Source: Lachnospiraceae bacterium (GTDB lineage Bacteria; Bacillota; Clostridia; Lachnospirales; Lachnospiraceae). Taken from it: a stretch of DNA of 61,928 bases. Of this stretch, positions 57,602 through 61,928 are shown piece by piece (within the stretch, counting starts at the first letter, position 1; each line of letters opens with the position of its first letter). Location of the stretch: positions 1 through 61,928 of the forward strand of contig JAFSHK010000008.1 of the NCBI GenBank assembly GCA_017440375.1, in the 5' to 3' direction. Made by a program: the position numbers and the translations under genes. The notes under the pieces were generated by a model. The model was not told the DNA's origin. It was given only the letters and a program-made list of their open reading frames with translations, and searched no databases.

Positions 57602-59425
57602 CTACTTTGCGTAGTCCTGCATCACAATCTGTAAATTCTCTCTTCCCTGATATACATTGATATCCGGATAATAAATCATTTGTATTACTATTTCTCTGCT
57701 TCCCTCATGATATAACCGCTCTTTCTCTACTTCTCCAAAATTGTTACACAGAAAATCATGCCAGTTATCCATATCACCGAAGTAAATCATATCATAAGTA
57801 TGTCCCTGCTCGTCCATAATCTTATATTTTCCTACATTCGCATTTTTCCCTAACACTTTACCTTGCAGGACTTTCACATTTTTCTGTGCAAAAACAGGCT
57901 TCGCATTCCCATTTCCAAACGGCTCTAAAACTTTTAACTGCTTCACAAAATCAGCTCTGACATAGGATAATGGCATCGGTACATCAATCAATATTTTCTC
58001 TTCAAAATCTTCATCGGTCAAATCACAATTCTGATTAAGAGTTTGTCTGAATTCTTCTATATTTTCTTCCGGCAAAGATAATCCTGCTGCCATCTTGTGA
58101 CCGCCGTATCTGGTAAAAAGATGCTTACAAAGGCTCATCTGCTCATACATATGATAGCTTTCTATGGAACGACCTGAACCTTTCACGCCTTCCTCTCCCT
58201 TTGTCAAAACAAATACCGGCTTATGATATTTCTCCTTGATTCTCCCTGCAATAATTCCTGCCAGACTTTCATGACAATCGGGTAAATATACTACTAACAC
58301 CTTATCCTCTGCATAATTACCACCTTCAATCACCGAAATCGCCTGTTCTGTTCCCTGCCTTGTCATCTCTTTCCGGCTATCGTTTAATTCTTTCAATTCT
58401 CCGGCAATCATAACTGCCTCGCTCCAATCCTCGCTCTGCAACATTTGCAGTGCTTTGGATGCTGTATCTAACCTTCCTGTAGCGTTTAGACAAGGACCTA
58501 ACACAAATCCAATATGATATGCCGACAATGGTTTGCCCTGCAAACCACTCACTTCAATCAACGCTTTTAAACCCATGTTCTTCGTATGTACCATCTGCTC
58601 CAGACCATACTTCACAATAATACGATTCTCATCCCTAAGCTCCATCACATCACCGATTGTAGCAAAGGCAGCAAATTCCAGTAACTCTTGCAATAATTCC
58701 TCGCTATTTTGTTTTAAGCAGCTACCTGCTTCATGCGCTGCCTTATTACCGGGCATACCTTCCCGGGCATACTCTTCCAATAAAACCTGTACAAATTTGT
58801 AAGCAACTACCGCGCCACAAATCCCATCAAAAGGATATTGACAAGCCTCCTGTTTCGGATCAATGACCGCCACTGCTGAGGGCAACACCTCTATTCTACT
58901 ACCATCTTCTGCCACTTCATAGGGCACTTCATGATGATCTGTTACAATGACACTCATCCCCAATTCTTTGGCATAAGCTATCTGTGGTGCTGCCGCAATG
59001 CCGTTATCGCAGGTAATGATAGTATCAATATCATCCCGATGTGCTTCTTCTATTAAAGTATCATTCAATCCATACCCATCCCTAATACGATGGGGAATCA
59101 CCGTATCGACTATCGCACCACAGGCACGTAATCCTCCAAGAAGAATATAAGTTGCACAAACACCGTCAATGTCATAATCCCCAATGATTCGTATCCGCGC
59201 CTTATCTTCTATTTTAGAAAGCATAAATGCCACTGCTTTATCCATGTCGCGTAACAATCGTGGATTATGTAGATTGTCCAATGTTCCATGTAAAAAGAGT
59301 GCAATCTCTTCATCCTCTATAATATCTCTATTTCTGATAATTCTCGCAATCACCGGATCTATCTGAAACCGCTGCGCCATTGCATTGAAATCAGCCTTCT
59401 TCGCTGACACCATCCATTTCGCCAT
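57602..59425 (-). CDS. recJ: single-stranded-DNA-specific exonuclease RecJ
   Basis: The 607-aa 5'-3' ssDNA exonuclease of the DHH family has motif I in IGDYDIDGVCATYI, motif III in VIVTDHHEVPYE, the DHHA1 domain (GSGRSIESYHMYE, GGHKMAAGLSL) and a C-terminal OB domain. Acts in recombination and mismatch repair. It normally sits near secDF in related genomes; here an accessory segment intervenes. Confidence 0.96.
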   Translation of the reverse strand: MAKWMVSAKKADFNAMAQRFQIDPVIARIIRNRDIIEDEEIALFLHGTLDNLHNPRLLRDMDKAVAFMLSKIEDKARIRIIGDYDIDGVCATYILLGGLRACGAIVDTVIPHRIRDGYGLNDTLIEEAHRDDIDTIITCDNGIAAAPQIAYAKELGMSVIVTDHHEVPYEVAEDGSRIEVLPSAVAVIDPKQEACQYPFDGICGAVVAYKFVQVLLEEYAREGMPGNKAAHEAGSCLKQNSEELLQELLEFAAFATIGDVMELRDENRIIVKYGLEQMVHTKNMGLKALIEVSGLQGKPLSAYHIGFVLGPCLNATGRLDTASKALQMLQSEDWSEAVMIAGELKELNDSRKEMTRQGTEQAISVIEGGNYAEDKVLVVYLPDCHESLAGIIAGRIKEKYHKPVFVLTKGEEGVKGSGRSIESYHMYEQMSLCKHLFTRYGGHKMAAGLSLPEENIEEFRQTLNQNCDLTDEDFEEKILIDVPMPLSYVRADFVKQLKVLEPFGNGNAKPVFAQKNVKVLQGKVLGKNANVGKYKIMDEQGHTYDMIYFGDMDNWHDFLCNNFGEVEKERLYHEGSREIVIQMIYYPDINVYQGRENLQIVMQDYAK

Positions 59426-59456
59426 TGTAAATACCCTTCTTACGTTAAAAAATTAG

Positions 59457-59503
59457 GAAAACTCCCATCAGAATTTATATTATAATTCCTTTGGGAGTTT
59501 TAT
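59457..59503. terminator. terminator between recJ and the accessory insert
   Basis: AAAACTCCCA and TGGGAGTTTT form a 10-bp stem around a long AT-rich loop, with T-rich ends on both strands. Confidence 0.6.
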
Positions 59504-59560
59504 TGTAACATTTTTGAAGAGTGATTTATAGTACTCTATAAAATTTCTATTTAAAAATTT

Positions 59561-59817
59561 CTATTCTTCAGAACCCTCATCTAAATCCTCAATATTCAAT
59601 GAAGAATCTTTGATTTCTTTCACACTTTTAGGATGGGTAACGCTTTTCTCATCCTCTGATTCTTTATTCTTGCTGGCACGGATACTTGAAACAATTCCTG
59701 TGTTTCACCCACTTCTTCTGTTTCTGCCACGTACACATATAAGCTTCCCATCTGCATTATGGTAAGTACAGAAAACATTACTGCAAACATCCTTTTCATC
59801 CATCTAAATTTTTTCAT
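59561..59817 (-). pseudogene. frameshifted small secreted protein
   Basis: ATG 59817 starts a 65-codon frame with a signal peptide (MKKFRWMKRMFAVMF, hydrophobic to LTIMQMG). It then stops in a basic nonsense-like tail at 59620. A second frame continues to a TAG at 59561 with a convincing acidic tail (ASKNKESEDEKSVTHPK, IEDLDEGSEE). One indel near 59690 would join them, giving about 85 residues. Family unknown. Confidence 0.5.
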
Positions 59818-59845
59818 CTACTCTACTCCTGTTTCATAAGGAATT

Positions 59846-60432
59846 TCAAAATCCTCCTAATACAAAAAAGTACACACAGATAATTAGCTTCTTGCGTTCA
59901 GACGGCGTTTTCCATGCATACATAAATAATGTCAGCACAGCCGCTATTACTCCCCCTACTATTCTCATATGTACAAAATATAAATAAAGAAGTGCTAGTC
60001 TCAATAGCATTGCACTAATCAGCTTCGGTTTTTCCAAAAAATCACAAACAAATAACAGATAAGCACATACATAAATGTAAGCAATGCCTCTGTTAACGTC
60101 ATTTGCATATAAAAAGTCCATACGGGATAAAATGCTGTTATACTAACAGCAAACAATATATGCATAGCATTTTTATCTGAGCTAAACCATAAAGAAAATC
60201 TTTGAAAGATTCCCCACAACAGAAAAATCGATACACTCTGTAATATCATATTGACACCGATTGCAACTCGATATGCCAAAACTCCATTTTTGCACCAAAA
60301 GTGAATCGGACATAAAATCACGCTATATCCATAATAATAATAGGAACCAAGCGACGCTGTTTCTGACCAATCGTATCCAATCCACTGCGCTGCGCTCGCC
60401 ATTACTTTTTGAATGAATTTTGCTTTCATCAT
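59846..60432 (-). pseudogene. fragmentary multi-pass membrane protein (GT-C glycosyltransferase-like)
   Basis: Frame one (60432-60019) encodes helices including YDWSETASLGSYYYYGYS and FYPVWTFYMQMTLTEALLTF; the layout recalls GT-C glycosyltransferases of the undecaprenyl-sugar class. A second frame (60121-59846) continues the protein. The frames meet in a T6 run (minus strand of 60036-60041), where one extra T would fuse them into about 195 residues. Even joined it is much shorter than such enzymes (usually over 400), so it is both frameshifted and truncated. GAGGAAAG precedes the start. Confidence 0.5.
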
Positions 60433-60459
60433 TCTTTCCTCGTATAATAAATAATATTA

Positions 60460-60487
60460 TTGCAGTTTTTCTACGAAAATACTGCAA
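60460..60487. promoter_or_regulatory. palindromic operator between divergent genes
   Basis: TTGCAG-TTTTTC and its reverse complement meet around a 3-4 nt centre, ending ACTGCAA. It lies between the XRE regulator (plus) and the glycosyltransferase remnant (minus) and covers the -35 region of the regulator's promoter, whose perfect -10 TATAAT is at 60498-60503. Typical of an autoregulated HTH repressor site. Confidence 0.6.
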
Positions 60488-60527
60488 CTTGTTTCTTTAT
60501 AATATCTAATGCACATTTTCGAACCAA

Positions 60528-60851
60528 ATGAAAGAAAGATGTGATTCAGTAAGTGTCAGAAAAAAGTCTAGCGCAATATATAAAAAACTGCGTAAATCCT
60601 ATAATTATTCACAGGAATTTGTTGCACCACAGTTATTCATCACTAGACAAACATATTCTCATTATGAAACCGGGCGCATTACTCCACCCGTAAATTCTTT
60701 ATATAATTTATCAAAATTATATAATATTCCTATGGAAAACTTTTTAGAATTTACTACCTCATATAATCATTATCAGAAATCAGAATCTAATAATGCTATT
60801 AGTGATAGCTTATCTGATAATGATTTAAGTGAATTTTTAGAACACACCTGA
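60528..60851 (+). CDS. XRE-family transcriptional regulator
   Basis: The 107-aa product has a helix-turn-helix at about residues 15-70 (IYKKLRKSYNYSQEFVAPQL, ITRQTYSHYETGRITPPVNS, LYNLSKLYNIPMENFLEF) and a polar Ser/Asn/Asp tail. ATG 60528 is the only plausible start and has a weak ribosome binding site. It is divergent from the decayed membrane gene and sits beside a palindrome that it could bind. Function beyond DNA binding is not evident. Confidence 0.85.
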   Translation: MKERCDSVSVRKKSSAIYKKLRKSYNYSQEFVAPQLFITRQTYSHYETGRITPPVNSLYNLSKLYNIPMENFLEFTTSYNHYQKSESNNAISDSLSDNDLSEFLEHT

Positions 60852-60871
60852 AAACATGAAAATTTTCCACT

Positions 60872-60907
60872 AAAAAGGTGCTCTGTACTATACAGAACAC
60901 CTTTTTA
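60872..60907. terminator. bidirectional terminator between XRE gene and secDF
   Basis: AAAGGTG.TCTGTA and TACAGA.CACCTTT form a long stem with poly-T on both strands. It serves the plus-strand regulator and the minus-strand secDF. Confidence 0.85.
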
Positions 60908-60935
60908 TTTAGCCTATATTTACTTTTCAAAAATT

Positions 60936-61928
60936 CTATTCCATTTCCTTCTTCGCTATCTTCTTACGCATCAGATACCAAAATGCACTTGCCAGACAGA
61001 TAGAGGAATACGTACCGCAAATAATACCTGCAATGAGTGGCAACGCAAATTCTTTAATAGAAGAAACACCAAATACCTGCAACGCTGCTACCATAAAGAA
61101 GGTTGTCAAAGAGGTGAATACGCTTCGAGATATCGTCTGTGTAATACTCTTATTCACCACCTCATCTAGTTCTTCTTTTCTGGTCATTTCTTTCATATTC
61201 TCACGAATTCGGTCAAAAATAACGATAGTTGCATTGATGGAGTAACCTACAATCGTTAACATACATGCAATAAATGTGTTACCAACAGGTACTCTGACAA
61301 TCGCATAGAAAGCAAGCACCACCAAAACATCATGCAAAAGTGCCATAACTGCACTGCTACCAAAGCGAACATCCTTGAACCGGAACCATATATATATCAA
61401 CATACAGATAGTTGCCGCTACAATAGCAATGATAGCATCGGATTTCATTTCAGAACTTACCGTAGCACTAATTGTTTCTGCCGTAATAGAATTCTCATCC
61501 ACGCCAAAGTTTGTCGTCATAACATTAACAAACTCTTCTCTTTCTGCCACATCCAAAGTTCTTGTCTTAATGATAATCTGATTAGAGTCTGCCACCTTTG
61601 TTGTCTGTACATTACCGTCTCCGGTAATATCTTCAATCATCGGTACAATCTGTGCATCGATTTCTTCAATCGTCATATCTTCATTTAAAGTAACGGTTGT
61701 AGAAGTACCGCCTACAAATTCCAAGCTGTAATTTAGTACAGACCCTTTACTTGTCAGATTTACACCCATAACTACAAATCCAGCCAGAATAACTGCTGTT
61801 GAAGTAGCAAAAAATATTTTTCTCTTGCCAAGAATATTCATCGTCTTTCTTTCTTTGGCTACACCATACGCTTTCGGACTCTGAACCCCAAGTGCATGCA
61901 ATGCATTTAATAGGAATTTTGTTACAAA
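60936..61928 (-). CDS. secDF: protein translocase SecDF, fused form, partial (SecF part visible)
   Basis: The visible 330 codons include the end of a SecD domain and a whole SecF domain. The frame is open to the window edge, reading through LLNALHALGVQSPKAYGVAK into MNILGKRKIFFATSTAVILAG, so an apparent TTG start at 61901 is not real and SecD and SecF are joined. SecF features are EFVGGTSTTVTL, six helices, GYSINATIVIFDRIRENM and SRSVFTSLTTFF. It uses the proton motive force to help Sec export. The N-terminal SecD part is outside the window. Confidence 0.9.
   Translation of the reverse strand, partial: FVTKFLLNALHALGVQSPKAYGVAKERKTMNILGKRKIFFATSTAVILAGFVVMGVNLTSKGSVLNYSLEFVGGTSTTVTLNEDMTIEEIDAQIVPMIEDITGDGNVQTTKVADSNQIIIKTRTLDVAEREEFVNVMTTNFGVDENSITAETISATVSSEMKSDAIIAIVAATICMLIYIWFRFKDVRFGSSAVMALLHDVLVVLAFYAIVRVPVGNTFIACMLTIVGYSINATIVIFDRIRENMKEMTRKEELDEVVNKSITQTISRSVFTSLTTFFMVAALQVFGVSSIKEFALPLIAGIICGTYSSICLASAFWYLMRKKIAKKEME

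Noticed and set aside
61902-61928. Treating the SecF frame as starting at TTG 61901
   Set aside because: The frame is open upstream and encodes the SecD C-terminus, so no start is needed here.

Overview
The window reads as chromosomal DNA of a low-GC, spore-forming Clostridia member, most likely a Lachnospiraceae. The evidence is the sporulation genes spoIIGA, sigE, sigG and a YlmC/YmxH gene, the meso-DAP type MurE, the Lachnospiraceae-type DUF5688 protein, and the gene orders def-fmt-yugP-rsmB-rlmN-stp-prkC-rsgA and mraZ-rsmH-ftsL-PBP-PBP-mraY-murD-ftsW-murA-ftsQ-ftsZ. The genus cannot be fixed from this window. Nearly everything is on the minus strand. The exceptions are sigG and a small XRE regulator.

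Layout: 1-3.2 kb is accessory (partial AAA15-type ATPase, a 46-aa ORF, an acyl carrier protein cotranscribed with a LytTR response regulator, a frameshifted mini-gene and a hairpin-rich element). 3.2-8.7 kb holds gdhA, a ferritin-like protein, an SH3 membrane protein, tRNA-Arg(CCG), a DUF5688 protein and efp. 8.8-18.4 kb is a sugar locus: ABC importer (ATPase, permease, lipoprotein with two tandem sugar-binding domains), a response regulator and histidine kinase, a double ABC-ATPase homologue that has lost its catalytic motifs, and a ROK sugar kinase. 18.6-21.1 kb is aroQ-aroK-aroE-yqeG. 21.2-23.7 kb holds small proteins, nrdR, ymxH and a zinc-ribbon/SH3 protein. 23.9-28.4 kb is the sporulation sigma locus, with sigG inverted and separated from sigE by a REC/HD-GYP/GGDEF protein. 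28.6-41.8 kb is the division and cell-wall cluster. 42-56.4 kb is lgt, ychF, rsgA, prkC, stp, rlmN, rsmB, yugP, fmt, def, priA and murE. 56.6-59.4 kb is fruK and recJ. 59.5-60.9 kb is a decayed accessory insert with a regulator. The window ends inside a fused secDF gene.

The most unusual piece is the sugar locus. Its histidine kinase has two membrane helices but almost no extracellular sensor, and its 3' end overlaps by 41 nt a pseudo-ATPase resembling the transporter's own ATPase. This suggests a signalling complex in which a catalytically dead transporter-like subunit informs the kinase. Other second-look items are regulatory: four 10-bp-phased repeats upstream of mraZ, a spoIIGA promoter with stretched spacing and a 0A-like box, a possible sigma-G promoter on sigG, paired repeats upstream of the sugar importer, and a palindrome between the XRE regulator and the decayed genes. 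All calls come from reading the sequence; no database search was possible.
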